Source: Crocodylus rhombifer (Eukaryota; Chordata; Crocodylia; Crocodylidae). Taken from it: a stretch of DNA of 64,000 nt. Each line of letters begins with the position of its first letter. Position 1 is the first letter of the stretch. The stretch lies in contig JAVSML010024356.1 in assembly GCA_038503035.1 (NCBI GenBank), positions 1,030 to 65,029 on the forward strand, read 5' to 3'. A program made the translations under genes and the position numbers. Shown in pieces: positions 36,201-48,500 of the stretch. Below the pieces are notes generated by a model. That model did no database searches. It had not been told where the DNA came from and saw nothing but the letters and a program-made list of their open reading frames with translations.

Positions 36201-36879
36201 AGTCAGAACTGATGATCTTACCATGTATTGCTATACACTTGCTTGCCCAACCGTCACATAACCTGTAAAGAAAATACTTGTACAAGTGCTTATATGTACC
36301 TTGAACCTGTCCTCCAGTGCTCAGCTGGAGGTTTGAGGGTGTGATTTGTTTTGAGATGTGCCCACATTGCAATCAGGAGCATCGTTCTGCAAGTCACCAA
36401 CTCAACCAATTCCTAGCCCACTTCTGAGAGGGAACACAGTGCTCCTGGACATTAGACAAAATTATCCATTTGTTAACTGCAAGAGGCAAAGATATTTTGG
36501 GGTGATAATATCTTTTCCTGATCCCCCTCCCCAAAATATCCTTACTTTTCACATATTTCCTTGGCCATCTACAACATCATGCCAACAGTACTGATTGGTA
36601 CTTTAATGACAGAATAAGCAAGGTAACTTCAGTGTCCTAGCCAAAGCCCAGACTAAATCATTATAATCTATCTGAATAAGATTCTCTGAATTCCCACTGC
36701 CATTCAGCTGCTCTTCTTACTTGCTAAATGACTCTGCTGACACTTACAGAACAACATATAGCAGCAGCATAATAGCAGGGGGACAAGTGCAGCAGTTTTG
36801 GGTGTTGTCTTATGAAGGCAGGGAGGGGGTGGGGGGTGGTCAGTGTGAGATGCAAGTTGCATAAAGTACCTGCCACTCC
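33237..36879. other. Unassigned AT-rich spacer
   Basis: I found no exon or recognisable repeat. The open frames at 34717-34908 and 35024-35311 have no domain, and I treat them as chance. Confidence 0.4.
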
Positions 36880-37300
36880 AAACCTGTGCACTGGTTCTGG
36901 GCTGTGCTAGAACCATTGCTTTTCCATCAGGATGCTGCGTGCTGCACATGCCCTGTGCTGGCCCCGCTGTACCACATGCAGCATAAAGGACCCGTTCAGC
37001 AGCAAGTAATATGTGCAGCATGCATTGGCATTGGGGCTCGCTGTGTGCATGGTATGGAGGGCTGTCATGGACTATACACTGCCCAAGGTGGGTCAGAGGT
37101 GTCGGCTGCATGTAGTGCTTTGCTGGACTGGCCCCCTGTGCCACCTGCAATGCTGGGTCAGCCCACAGGCTATTCACACAGTGAGCCCCAGGGTGGGAAT
37201 GGGCTGTGTGCAGCACACAGGCTGAACACAGCACTGCGGGGACTTCAAAGAGGGGTAGGTGCCAGTCTGGCCTGCAGACTGACCCAGCAGCCCTTATCTG
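36880..37300. repeat. GC-rich block of unknown family
   Basis: The base composition differs sharply from the surrounding AT-rich DNA, with repeated TGTGTGCAGCACACAG-like and CATGCAGCATAAAGG-like motifs. Open frames overlap on both strands and have no domain. It is probably a transposon derivative like the other GC-rich islands, but the ends could not be found. Confidence 0.3.
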
Positions 37301-37365
37301 GATGAGTTTAACACGCTTCAGTTAAAGTGATAGGTAATGCTTGCAAAATGCTTTTGAACTCCTGG

Positions 37366-37460
37366 ATGAAAAGATTAGCATAACTATAGACTATTCTTGA
37401 ACACAGGCCTCTTTGGTGGAAGGCAGGATATAAATCTAATAAATAAATAAACAAATAACC
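37366..37460 (+). mobile_element. SINE or L2-type 3' tail
   Basis: It contains GGCCTCTTTGGTGGAAGGCA, then GGATATAAATCTAATAAATA and further AATAAA units, a usual 3' end of old tetrapod retroposons. Confidence 0.5.
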
Positions 37461-37539
37461 TAGTATTAAATGCCAAGAGGGGATTTCAATTTTCTTGTGT
37501 TTCATGATAGCAGGAATAAGTAGTGAGTAGTTAAAGTGG

Positions 37540-37725
37540 AGTCAGCAGATAGAGCACTAGCTTGGGTTCTGCTCCTGGCTTTGTTATATATAACAGCTCA
37601 GTGCCTCAGTTTCTCCATTTTCTAGCTGGAGGTACAGGATAATACTGAACCTCTTGTCAAATGCTTTGAGTACGTGGACTGAATGAACTGTCCGAGCGCT
37701 AAGTGTTCCATTAATGTTACAGCAG
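37540..37725 (+). mobile_element. MIR SINE remnant
   Basis: The order of motifs fits MIR: AGATAGAGCACTAGCTTGGG, TTCTGCTCCTGGCTTTG, GTGCCTCAGTTTCTCCATTT, GGATAATACTGAACC, AAATGCTTTGAGTACGTGGA. Confidence 0.75.
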
Positions 37726-37774
37726 TTTTGATTAGCTAGTTTCTCACCATGCTTATTTTCTTATATGTTGTACC

Positions 37775-37905
37775 CTGACCTTCTTCCTGTCATCTGTGAG
37801 TATGTCTTTAGATTGTAGTTCCCTTTGGACAGGAATTATCTCTCTCTTATTTTTCTGCACCTACCACAAGAAGTCTGTAGGCCTCTGCACTCTGTCATCA
37901 TTTTC
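37775..37905 (+). mobile_element. L2/MIR-type 3' remnant
   Basis: The segment TTTAGATTGTAGTTCCCTTT, then GGACAGGAATTATCTCTCTC, matches the usual TTAGATTGTAAGCTCCTTGAGGACAGGGA 3' end of old L2-type elements (the consensus is recalled). It lies just downstream of the MIR. Confidence 0.5.
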
Positions 37906-39241
37906 ATTATCAACAAATCAGTCACAAGTAGAGCTGTGCCTCTACGTACATGGCAAATTTTGCTAACAGGTATGTAAAAGGACTTTCTTTCTGTATTTTT
38001 ATCACTTTTCAACAGCTTTCATTCAATGTTATCCTATTTACATCATTTTCACTGAAATTATTTCCTTATGTTTCATGAGGATGCAACACTGCACCATTAG
38101 CAATCCACATTAAATAAGGCAGTTTGATATCACTGATGAGTAGGCTACTTAGCACTTACAGCTTGAGGGAGGAAATACTTAGAAATCTGCATGGGAACTT
38201 GTGAATGCTAAAATCTGTGTCTTTTCAGATGCACTTAGAGAAAAAAAAACGGAAGACTGAAGATATTTGCTTATATTTGAAAGTAAAAACCAAGATGCAC
38301 TAGTCTGCATCACAAACTGGTACTTTCTTCCTTGCTTTCTGAAGAGCAATTTTGATATATCATCTAGACTTTTTCACTTCTTTTCTTAATTTTCTCTAAT
38401 ACAATCATTTCTTTGTGTAAATGAAAATGGCATTCTAAAAATATATTCAATTGGAAAAGAAAGTTAAATAAATACAGCAAGATAGATAGATCTGCTCGAC
38501 ATGTTATTTCCCTAAAGAAGGAATGAAAATGTTCTTGTTATGATCTAGCACACTTAACATATGTTTTAACAAATGGATTTCACCATCTAGAGGATAGTAA
38601 AATTCCCTTATCCCTGCTCTCTCAAGGGGAATTGGCGGTAGCATTCATTCTAGGACATTAATGGAGGCTTCCTAACCAGACTGAGTTTACTAAAACAATG
38701 ACAACTCAAGGTCACACTTCTCAAAATGAGGCATGTTCAATATAATCTCTGAAAAAGGCATATGTGCAGCACACAGACATACTTATAGATGTCAATCATA
38801 TATGTTGTTATTTTTTGAAATATGAACTGTAATGGGGGCATTTATGCTAAAAGGCATTAAAAAAATCAAGAAATCAATTTCTAGTAAGAAGCCTTCAGTA
38901 TGAAGAAGAGCAAATGTTCTTTCCATCTCTTTGGGTTTTTTTTTTTTGGCTCACAGACACTGCAAGAAAGTGCTGCAAGAGACTTGTACCAGTTTATTGA
39001 TAAAAAGTAGCCAAGGACATCTATATTCTTGAAACCTAGCAACTGAGACAAAAACTGAAGTGAACAAGGCCCACAGAAGGCTCCAGTCAGATTAGCCAGC
39101 CCTCCCCTGGGAATACTACGAAAGATGGCCTCTGCATTTTACTTGGGTCCCTGAAGCAATGAATCAAATCATTTTTTTGAAGCCCAAAAGAGTTGGGCAC
39201 ATTAATGCAGAAAAATGTGTCATAGCAGGAGAAAGAAAAGG
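37906..39241. other. Unassigned AT-rich spacer
   Basis: No gene or repeat is recognised. A T run lies at about 38936-38947. Confidence 0.4.
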
Positions 39242-39249
39242 AGTTATTC

Positions 39250-39470
39250 CTGTGGTTCTCAGCCTTTTTACACTCTGGGCACCATCTAAAACTTATCTGA
39301 ATTTAGCAGCATACCATTTCACAACCTAATTTGTTGCAATGCTTACCTCCTTGTACAGAGGCCAGGCAGTGGGAGGACAACCAAAGACTTATCTCCTCAT
39401 ACACTACAGCACCCATAAATTAAATTCATGGGCCCCACGGGGTGCTTTGGGACCCCATTGAAAATCATTG
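39250..39470. mobile_element. hAT derivative (221 bp) with 8-bp duplication
   Basis: The left end CTGTGGTTCTCAGCCTTTTT is a hAT (Charlie-like) terminus. The right end inverted reads CAATGATTTTCAATGGGGTC. Flanks AGTTATTC (39242-39249) and AGTTAGTC (39471-39478) match 7 of 8. Confidence 0.75.
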
Positions 39471-39478
39471 AGTTAGTC

Positions 39479-40214
39479 ACTTCTGTACTTGGATGTGCTG
39501 CAGCCAATAAAATTTATTATGAAATACAAATTAAATTATTTTTGAAAATCCTGGTGAGCCCATGTAAAGTCCCACTGAAATCAAGAACCATTCAGATGAT
39601 GTAGCCCCCCCCCCCCCAGCCCCCCCCCCCCCCAAATTCTTGTAGACAAGAATTGTAAATACTGAGAAATACTCTGGGAAGTAAATAATCTGATATTTGT
39701 AAATTTGGTATAACAACAGCACTCAACAGGAATAAGTTCTTATAACAGACAAGGAGTTCATAGCACAAAATGCACCCAGATTTGTAGACAAAAGAAAAAA
39801 TAGATGACTGTGAACACTGAATGCCCCTTACAAAACTGAGCATATGGACACACCAAAATTGTGCTTTTGTGTGTACACAAATGTATCAAAATATGGGAAA
39901 AAACATCAAAATGCATAACTAATCAAGAACATAATACAACTTACTAAATTTCTATTAAAAGCTTAATATATCTATTTTATGAATCTACAAATATCTCTAC
40001 ATCAGCTATGTGAATGTATAAAAATAATAGAATCATATATATATGACAACAGAAGTATCATTTAAATTAGGGATTATAAAGCGAAAAGAAGTTAAAAAAC
40101 AATCATTTTTCAAATCTTGAAAAGGGTTTACATGACGTGAACAAAAACCAGGACACTGAAAATGCATAATGATACTCCGTTTTTATCTTGAGTGCTTTTT
40201 CTATCACTTTACAT
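39479..40214. other. Unassigned spacer with C homopolymers
   Basis: It holds two adjacent C runs at about 39606-39634 separated by AG. The surrounding sequence is AT-rich with no gene. Confidence 0.5.
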
Positions 40215-40440
40215 CATAGACAATGTAGGGGGGGGTGGTCACAGAGGGGCACGTGAGATTGGCCGCTACCGACACAGGCGCTGGCTTCTGCAGGCGAAGG
40301 CCGCTTGCCCCCCCTCCACCCGCCGCTGCTGCCGCCGGCTTCTGTGGGTGGTCACCACTTGCCAAAGCCAGTGCTGCCACCCACAAACTGTGCCCCCCCA
40401 GTCCCAGGCAGTACCAGTCACCCATGCTTTACATTTATCC
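40215..40440. repeat. GC-rich dispersed repeat fragment
   Basis: GC-rich island with CTGCCGCCGGCTTCTGTGGG and near-duplicated GGTGGTCAC segments at each side. The right part ends CAGTACCAGTCACCCATGC, similar to the ends at 13730 and (inverted) 1125-1145. It has no coding signature although frames are open on both strands. Confidence 0.4.
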
Positions 40441-41284
40441 CTAAACACAAACATACAAATTACAAGCCTACAAATTAAGGTTAGAACAGTGTCTACAGTA
40501 CAAGTTTAGAAGAAATTGTCTTTTTAGAAGCATTTAGATCCCATTGTGATGAGCATGTTATAGTAACTAGAAGAGTACTATATCATATTATACACCAGAT
40601 TATTCTACCAATCCCCCGTTCATTTTCAGAGCAGCTGTCCTTAGGGGTAGGTTAGAAGGAAATACTTGCAGCATGGTTTTCCATGCATCACCTTCCCCAG
40701 TCACCATTTTAAACCATCCTTGAGATTTAGAGCAAAACTAAAAATTTATTGAGGAAAAAACAAAGATTTACTGGCTTTATCATGATCTTTTATTTAGTCT
40801 CTTGAGGTTCTGGTAACAGGTACATGACCATGGAATTTGAGCATCTCTAAAATGAGCATTTCTTCTCCATAAAAATCTTCTCTACAAAAGCATTATGCAC
40901 AATGTTCTACCCTTAATTTGTGTGGGATGGTGCAGGGAGGATGTTAATATAAATGCTGAGATAAGGAGAATGAAAAACTAGCTAATTTGCAAATCTAATA
41001 TTGTTAGTTGTTTTCAGTTTTACTGGCCTGTGTTGAATTAATTGAACAACAGTCTGTGCCAAGGGATCCCTTCCCTTCTCAAAGCACCTTTATTCCTTCC
41101 TTATGACTGCTCTTGTACATCTGAAATGCACAAGGTAGCAGAATCTGGATGTTTGCATTGTATGCAGGGACCAGAGCTGTATTGCATTCTCTATGCCAGA
41201 ACCGGAGCTGCTGGTGTCACTACATACTTCATCCTGAGTGGCAATGGACTGGGTATACAGTGGTGACCAGGTCCAGTTTTAGCA
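40441..41284. other. Unassigned spacer
   Basis: No gene or recognisable repeat. Confidence 0.4.
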
Positions 41285-41524
41285 TGGGGAGTGCAGCACA
41301 TGGCAGGGAAGGTATGTGACAAGGAGGTATGGACAATGAGCTACCCGAACTGTATCAGCCCTCACTTGCCTTCCTGCCACCAATCACCATGTCCACCAAG
41401 GCCCAGAACACCAGATTTTTCAGTAGGCCATTCTACCCTGGCCTTGCCCCACAATTTTCAGCGGCCCACCGGTAGCCCAATGGGCTGGATAGAGCAATTC
41501 CGCAGGCCATATGTTTGACACCTG
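41285..41524. mobile_element. hAT-like (Charlie-type) derivative
   Basis: The right end inverted reads CAGGTGTCAAACATATGGCC, a canonical Charlie-type terminus. The interior GGCCCACCGGTAGCCCAATG is also typical. The left end is only approximate, and no matching duplication of TAATCTAG (41525-41532) was found. Confidence 0.55.
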
Positions 41525-42299
41525 TAATCTAGTGTACGGAAGGACAGTAAGCCATTTGCTGCCAGAAATACTTTGCCAGGGTATTAGTAGGTTAACTTTT
41601 GTTCTACCTAGTACATTAGTACTAGCAATACAGCAGTTAGTGCCCATTGTCAGGTCAAGAGCTATAACAGGTCATGAATGTTTAAACATAAATGTTACTC
41701 TTTTTCTTTAAGAATCAATTTATTAAAAAAGAGAAAATACTGACACAACAGACAATCTGAACCCTGATACAACAGGCAGTAGATTTATGGTCACAATTTG
41801 ATCATGTTTTTTGTGCCTTCCTACATCTTACTTTTAAGAAATATACACTTGTTTTATATCTTGATTTACCAGTATTAATTATAATCTGACTGGGTGGGTG
41901 TAAGTATAAATAAGATTTAAGTTCTGCCATTATTTTCACTGTTTAAGGCACTCTGATTCACTTCCAGTTTTCTTTCTCATAAAACAGGGTAATGCTTGAG
42001 GCTCTGGGAGGCAGAAACTCTGAACAAAGGACATTTCAGTTGGACAGGATGACCATAACACCATATACACCAAAAAGCCTGCAGATAGCCAATATATCTA
42101 GTAAGAGTTGGAGTGGGGAGGAGGACCTGTACAGGGTGCCAAGAATATATGCAAGACTCCCAGCTACCTCACTTGGCAAATCCCAGGAAGATGGAAAAAT
42201 GAGTGACTACACATGTATGTGTTGTTTCCATGCACACACCCACACCGAGCCAGCAAGAGTGATATAGTCAATCAATCAGTTGGACTGTATGTTAAAGTG
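41525..42299. other. Unassigned spacer
   Basis: No gene. The open frame at 41992-42267 has no recognisable domain. Confidence 0.35.
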
Positions 42300-42441
42300 C
42301 CCTATGGTCATTTTTTAATGCACAGGGCTTAATACACATGATACTGAAGAGTTTTAATTAGAACAACTCTCTGGGAATCACTCTAATTCAAACACGCTCC
42401 TTTCCTCCCTAACCCGAGCACATGTATAGGCACCCGTAGTT
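42300..42441. mobile_element. MITE-like fragment related to 11.4 kb element
   Basis: The terminal segment GAGCACATGTATAGGCACCC is the inverted counterpart of the 11394 end (GGGGCTCCTATACATGTGC). The opposite end was not identified, so the element is truncated or decayed. Confidence 0.35.
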
Positions 42442-43294
42442 AGAGGAACACAAGATTCTCACTGTCTGGCTGAGGAAAGCCCTTTGTTCACAGGCCTGAA
42501 AGGAACTATCTTTGATGAAAATGAATCAGAACCACTACTATGGCATAGAGACAGTACAGCTAGAGTATCTTCTAAATGCATCATGCTCCACTTCTCTCCT
42601 ATAATTACAGCAAAAACAGGGGATTCTAAATCATAGCTTCTGATGAGAGACCTCTAGGACCACAACAACAGAGACCCTGTGTGAGACACCCTGCTTGGAG
42701 GGATGCTATGCAGTCATGCTAACCACACTTCTACAGCCACTTGGCAGAGGGAAATTCCAGAGAGCCAGAGAAAAGAATAAGGGAACTGAGGAAGTAAAGA
42801 GCAGGGGGTCAACACAGAGGAAGAGGCAGAAATTGTGGGCACAGGGGAAAGGAAAAGCGGACTTATAGAAGGGAAAAGAAAGTTCTGCAAAGAAGGTAGT
42901 GCATATTCAGATATACAGATTATGCTATTTTATTTGCATGACTTACCTTGTTTTCTAGATTTATAGCTTTCATGTTTGCATAATAACAGCAAGTATTTAC
43001 AAACTAGCCACAGGATGACAACAGTCACTTCAACAGTGGACCTAAATCAATCTATACCAGGATGTCTGGTTTAGTGGTTATTTCTACACATTTGCTTCGC
43101 ATTCCTTTTGTGAAAATTAAACAATTAAATGCTTCAGAACATGAATTATGGAAAATGTATATCACTAGCCAAGCATGGTGCAAAGATTTTGATATAAATA
43201 TTACTGATTTGCACTGGCAGCAAGTCCCAAGTTTCCTTCATCAAATAGCAGTATAAAACAGGTTACATGCATTGGCAATACTATGTAATAGAGG
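42442..43294. other. Unassigned spacer
   Basis: No gene or recognisable repeat. An A/G-rich stretch lies near 42770-42900. Confidence 0.4.
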
Positions 43295-43400
43295 CAAAGA
43301 TTTTTTATGATACCTTTATTGGACCAACTATATAATTGGGAGAGTTGTAAAGCAAAGTTCTGGGCACCAAAAGACCCTTCTTCAGGTCAATACTATGTAA
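43295..43400 (-). mobile_element. PLE-associated short repeat
   Basis: It contains TATGATACCTTTATTGGACC, AACTATATAATTGGGAGAGT and CCCTTCTTCAGGTCAA, the same orientation as 7452-7602 and 44925. It lies just upstream of a CR1 copy. Confidence 0.6.
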
Positions 43401-43440
43401 CATTTATTATGTCCCTGCTTTTACCCTCATTGAAATAATG

Positions 43441-44735
43441 CAGCAGGGAAACCAGCATGGATTTGTAGCAGGTAGATCATGCCTGACCAATCTGGTTTCA
43501 TTTTATGACAGGGTCACAAACGCTTAGATGTAGGAGTAGAGGTGGATGTCATTTTCTTGGATTTTAGCAAAGCCTGCAATATGGTATCTCATCCCCTTCT
43601 CATAAATAGATTAAGAGGCCGTGACATAGATGTTTACATGGTCCATTGGGTGGCAAATTGGCTTAGTTGTCATGCCCAGAGAGTGGTAGTTGATGGGTTG
43701 GTATTGACGTGGAAGGACATGGGCAGTGGGTTCGGCCCTTGGACCGCAGGGTTCTGTCCTTGGACCTGTACTCTTCAATATCTCCATCAGTGACTTGGAT
43801 GTGGGTGTGAAGTGTACTCTGTCCAAGTTTGCAGATGATACTAAATTGTGGGGTGAAATGCACACTCCGGAAGGTAAGGAACGATTGCAGTCAGACCTGG
43901 ATAGGTTAGAAAAGTGGGCGGTACACAATAGGAAGCAGTACAACAAGGACTAGTGCAGAGTGCTGCATCTAGGGCACAACAATATCCAACATACCTACTG
44001 GCTGGGAAGCAACCATTTCAGCAGCACAGAAATCAAAAGGCATCTCAGAGTCATAGTCAACTCCAAGATGAACATCAGTCCTCAGTGTGATGAAATCATT
44101 AGCAAAACTAACCACACTTTATCATCCATCAGCAAATGCATGACAAACAGAACCAAGGATGTGATACTTCCGAGGGGAGGTATGCATAGAGGTATGCAGC
44201 ATTGGTCAGACCGCAGTTGGTGTACTGTGTCCAGTTTTGGGCACTGTACTTCAAGAAGGATGTTGATAGACTCAAAAGGGTCCAGAGAAGGGACACTCAT
44301 ATGGTCAGGGGCTTACAGGACAAGCCCTATGAGGAGAGACTGAGGGACCGGGACCTCTTCAGCCTCCGCAAGAGAAGCTGAAACATGATCTTGTGGTTGC
44401 CTACAGATTCATTAGGGGGACACAGTGAGGGATCGGAGTTGCTTTGTTCACCAGGACGCCTCTTGGAGTAACAAGGAACAATGGTCACAAACTGACAGAG
44501 AGAAGATTTAGGCTCAATATCAGGAAAAACTTCTTCACGGTAAGGGTGGCAAAAATTTGAAGTGGGCTTCCAAGGGAGGTAGTGCTCTCCCCTACTTTGG
44601 GGGTCTTTAAAAGAAGGCTGGATAGGCATCTGGCTGGGGTCACCTGACCCCAGCACTCTTTCCTGCCTAGGCAGGGGGTCAGACTCGATGATTTGTTGAG
44701 GTCCCTTCTGACCCTAGCATCTATGAATCTATAAA
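43441..44735 (+). mobile_element. CR1 LINE copy, plus strand
   Basis: Translation gives the RT core in pieces: QQGNQHGFVAGRSCLTNLVS, DVIFLDFSKACNMVSHPLLI, KWVANW-like HWVANWLSCHAQRVVVDG, and [10 protein letters not shown] at about 43822-43851 with the F-A-D-D box intact. Frameshifts and stops (for example TAG at 43951-43953) break it. The 3' UTR (CTGCCTAGGCAGGGGGTCAG) and the tail CATCTATGAATCTATAAAG end it near 44735. It is the same subfamily as 31228-33020 but more decayed. Confidence 0.9.
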
Positions 44736-44919
44736 GTCAAAATGATCGCTATAAGGTCCAATAATACAATTCAAACTCTGGTACAAGCTCAGATTCCTAA
44801 ACCATACAAAGTTTAGTTGGAGGTATTTTTTCCTGGTTTGGGTTTGGGTTTATCCCTAATGAAGGGATAATGAAATGCAGAATTTACAATTTTGTCAATT
44901 GTTTATGCAAGAGAGAGGA

Positions 44920-45062
44920 TGTTAGAGAGTGATATCTTTTACTGGATCAATTGTGTAGTTGGGATAAAGTTAGACAAGATTTCAAATGCAAGACACTCCT
45001 CTTCAGGTCAAATCCTTGCCTCTTGCATAATTCCTGAACTGTTAGAGCTACAACATCACTCT
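44920..45062 (-). mobile_element. PLE-associated short repeat
   Basis: It contains GTGATATCTTTTACTGGATC, TTGTGTAGTTGGGATAAAGT, CTCCTCTTCAGGTCAAATCC and CTCTTGCATAATTCCTGAAC. The last segment also appears at 23205-23222. Confidence 0.6.
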
Positions 45063-45068
45063 AATACT

Positions 45069-45345
45069 CAGGGCCAGATTAACACATAGGCAAACAAGGC
45101 ACATGCCTAGGGTCCTGAGTTGTGGGGGTCTCCGGTCCTTCCCTGCATGGCAGTGGCACAAATGGCCCTGTCTACCTCCCTTCCTTTCCCTTTTCCTCCC
45201 CTCTGCTGGCCTCACTGCCATGGCAGCTGCTTCCTAGCAGAGGCTCCGAGCCCACTCTCTGCAGGCAGCAGTGCCAGGGTGCAGAGGGAGGGGGTTTCAA
45301 CTGGCTCAGGGCCCATGAGTTTCTTTGCCTAGAGCCCACTAAAGA
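45069..45345. mobile_element. hAT-like non-autonomous element
   Basis: The left end CAGGGCCAGATTAACACATA, then GGCAAACAAGGCACATGCC, is a characteristic vertebrate hAT terminus. An inverted piece (GGGCCCATGAGTTTCTTTGC, CTAGAGCCC) lies near 45308-45338. The exact right end and target duplication were not found. The open frames at 45120-45493 are chance products of GC-rich sequence. Confidence 0.5.
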
Positions 45346-45469
45346 CAACAGTGTTCCACCGCTAACTACTGTACATTGTTTACTTATTCCATCTGGATTG
45401 AGCTCAGACTGCTCTAATTCAATGTCTAATCTCCTAGTTATCTCCTTTTATCAAGGAGCAGCATTGCCT

Positions 45470-45550
45470 AGCACAAGACAGGAATTCAGATGACCCAGGT
45501 TCTCTTGCTAGCTTTATCACCAGTCCATTGTGACTGGTGTCAAAACATTT
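45470..45550 (+). mobile_element. MIR-type fragment
   Basis: The segment GACAGGAATTCAGATGACCC, then AGGTTCTCTTGCTAGCTTTA, resembles the MIR head (GGAGACCTGGGTTCTAGTCC TGGCTCTGCCAC). It is short and decayed. Confidence 0.4.
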
Positions 45551-48500
45551 AATTAAATAGACCATCCAGAAATTATGTGTCATGTCACTTACCCATCTCT
45601 GCATACCAGGTCAAGCAAGATCTATGGATGAAAAGATCATACCAGTGCATACCAGTATACCTGTTTATATTGACCTGATTCTCCGGTACTCTCCAACTGT
45701 CTGGTGGTTCAGAGTAACAATAGTCCCATTTTGGGAGGACTGGAAGGAGCATCCCTCAGCAAAAGAATTCTTCAATGGCAGAAAGTCACTGGGATGACCC
45801 CTATACCATCCCTACCCCAGCCACTGGCATGGGGGCATGGCCAGGGTACCCCTCATTTCCAGCTGATTCTAGCCTTTAGATAGGTGGCAGGAAACAGAGC
45901 AGGTTTAAATTTAATGTATCCTGCACCAGAGACTAGACCTGCACCTGCCATTGCATGATTGGAAGCCATGAGGCCCACGAAGCAGAAGCACAGTCCCACC
46001 AGAAAATCTGGGCCATTGTGCTTTAAGAGATCTATTGTGCCAGGATCAATAGGGATGCTTTAAAATACCTTTACATGTCAATTATTCTACCAGAATGGAT
46101 CAGGTCAAAGAGGCTTGACCCTCCAACAAGTTAAACTCCTGAGGGTGGAGATAATCTCACAGCAGGAGGGGAGGAAAGTGCTGATTCTGGGCCAACCTGC
46201 TTTCAAGCACCCCAAGACTAAGGAGCTGGCCATTATCACAGTCATTGTCATGATTATTTTTTAAATCTACTGCCTCTCATTCCAGGCATCTATCAGGAAA
46301 AGACCTGAGACCTTATTAGTGCAGGCAATAAGACCAGAGAAGGAGGGGAGAAAACCTAGCTCATAGATAAATTAACTTTCCTTCTGGCTACATTCCTCTC
46401 AGCTTTGTTAATTCTGAGTGACATTTATTGATAAACCAGATTTTACCACCCTTTCCCATCAATCAGCTGGATGAGTCTTCTACCAGAGTTTTGCTATCAC
46501 TTCTCTGGCAATACTTTGCCATACACAAGCACTTATCACCCTATAGGACCCACGGGAGTTTGATTATTAGCCTTCTGCTCCTATATGAAGATTAACCCTG
46601 CAAATAGGGATGCATTCTGGTTACTCCTGCTACAGTCGTTGCTTCGCCTGCTCTAAAATGCCTTTGCTTTCCTTATTTTAACTCATTTTACTGATGTTTG
46701 GGTTTGTTCCTTTTGGTGCAGTCACAATTACATCCCTCGCTGAATATAGACAGTAAAACAATACTCAGGTGCCAGAAAGTCTAGGCATTAGAAAAATAAG
46801 GACATCCAAGTCTTTTCAGTTGCAAAAGACATACTACAGATCAGAATTTGCATACATCTTATTTATATGGCAAACACGTTAGCAAAGGAAATGTTAACTT
46901 GTTTCTCATCGTATCGTTCATGATCTATAGAAAACTGCATGCCTGAAGAATGTTTTTCAAAACTGCATTATGCTGGTTGAGATTTTTTTTAAAAGAATAG
47001 GCAGTAATTCCTCTAACAAAGTTTTAATTTATTCACTCAGGGCTTGTGTGAAATACAAGAAAAGAAATATTTTTTAAACTATCAGATTGGTAAATTTCAC
47101 AGCCATGCTAATTCTTGATGGAAAAATGCTTAGTGACCTACATGGTATGGAATCAGATTGAAATTTAGAAAAATAAGATTAGTTCTTTGGAAAATATACA
47201 GGCTTATCAAGTTCATATAAAATGAAACAAATTGTTAATCTGCTTGATTGTGTAAGAACATTCATTCAGGAGAAGAATATTACAAAAATGCAAAATTAAC
47301 TCATTATAGAGAGTCACTGAGCTGGCTGATTATTTTCAAATTTCAAAATTTTGTTAAAATATTTTATCTACATTTTTAAAAGGAAAGAAAATTGAAATCA
47401 TTTGACATTTTTCCTATTTTCTCTATCCAGATTTAAACATGTATTTTAAGCACTTAAAGTAATGACAACTCCCCTACATATATCCCCCCACAAAACCTGG
47501 AAGATGTGATAGAAATGAAAGATTTGGCTTTGCAGGTAAAGTTGACCTTTACAATAAGATTGGCTCCTTTCATAGCCCTAGGTTGTAAAGTGGGAAGGGG
47601 TCAGATTACAGGCTGGCAGTCTCACATTAAAATAGTTACATAGTAGGTTAAGCATTTTTATTTTAAAGGCCTCTGGGAATTGATATGTATATAGGCAACA
47701 TATAGTACTTATGGATCTCCTGAATTGCTAGCTGGGAAGAGACCCAGCTGAATGGGAGGAGAGTAGAACTATCCCACCAGATCTCTTCAGACTTTACATA
47801 TATAAGGATTAAAGAGAGGCAAGGGATGTTTGTCTGTTCTTGTTAATGGTTGTGTTGAGCTGTCAATTGTGCCTTAACTCTTTCAGAGAAACCAAACAGT
47901 GGTAAAGCTGAATTGTTTGGACATTACAGCCCCAATTAAATACCTGCAGATTGAAATTCTGATTAGTTTTTAATGACTGTAAACACTCACCTTTGACCTT
48001 CAGTTTTATAACCATTTACCAGGTGACCTTTGACTCCTCCCTTTGCAGATATCTCTGAAAACATGTCTTTGGAAGACTGTAGATGATCAATACTAATCTG
48101 GTAAAATTATGTAACTAATGAAGCTTCCTCATAAACTGGTAGACCTGTTTGTCCATTGTGAAAGGAAGGAAGTCATCTGAAACTTGCACTTTCAGCTAGA
48201 TATTAACCCACAGTAGGAAATATAACAAAGACTGAGAATGCTAAACCTGCAAACCACCCCAGATATCAATTTAAAACAAAGGTTGGGAAGAATGAATTAG
48301 TGACTACTGAACCACTATTCCTATGGGACTGAGAAGAAACACAATCATAATCAGCAGTCTTGCATTCAGAGTGCCAACCATCTGCCATTGTTGTAAAGTC
48401 ATCTGCTCAATCTCCTTTCAAGTTGTGCGTGGAAATAAACCCGAGGATGCTGAGTCTTAAAGCTAAAGAGAAAGGAAGCAACAATAGTAGCAAACTCTAT

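Noticed and set aside
36704..37234. Open frames of 176 codons (minus) and 139 codons (plus, 36886-37305)
   Set aside because: They are mutually overlapping products of a GC-rich block with repeated TGCAGCA-type words. There is no domain, and the Cys/His residues do not follow zinc-finger spacing.
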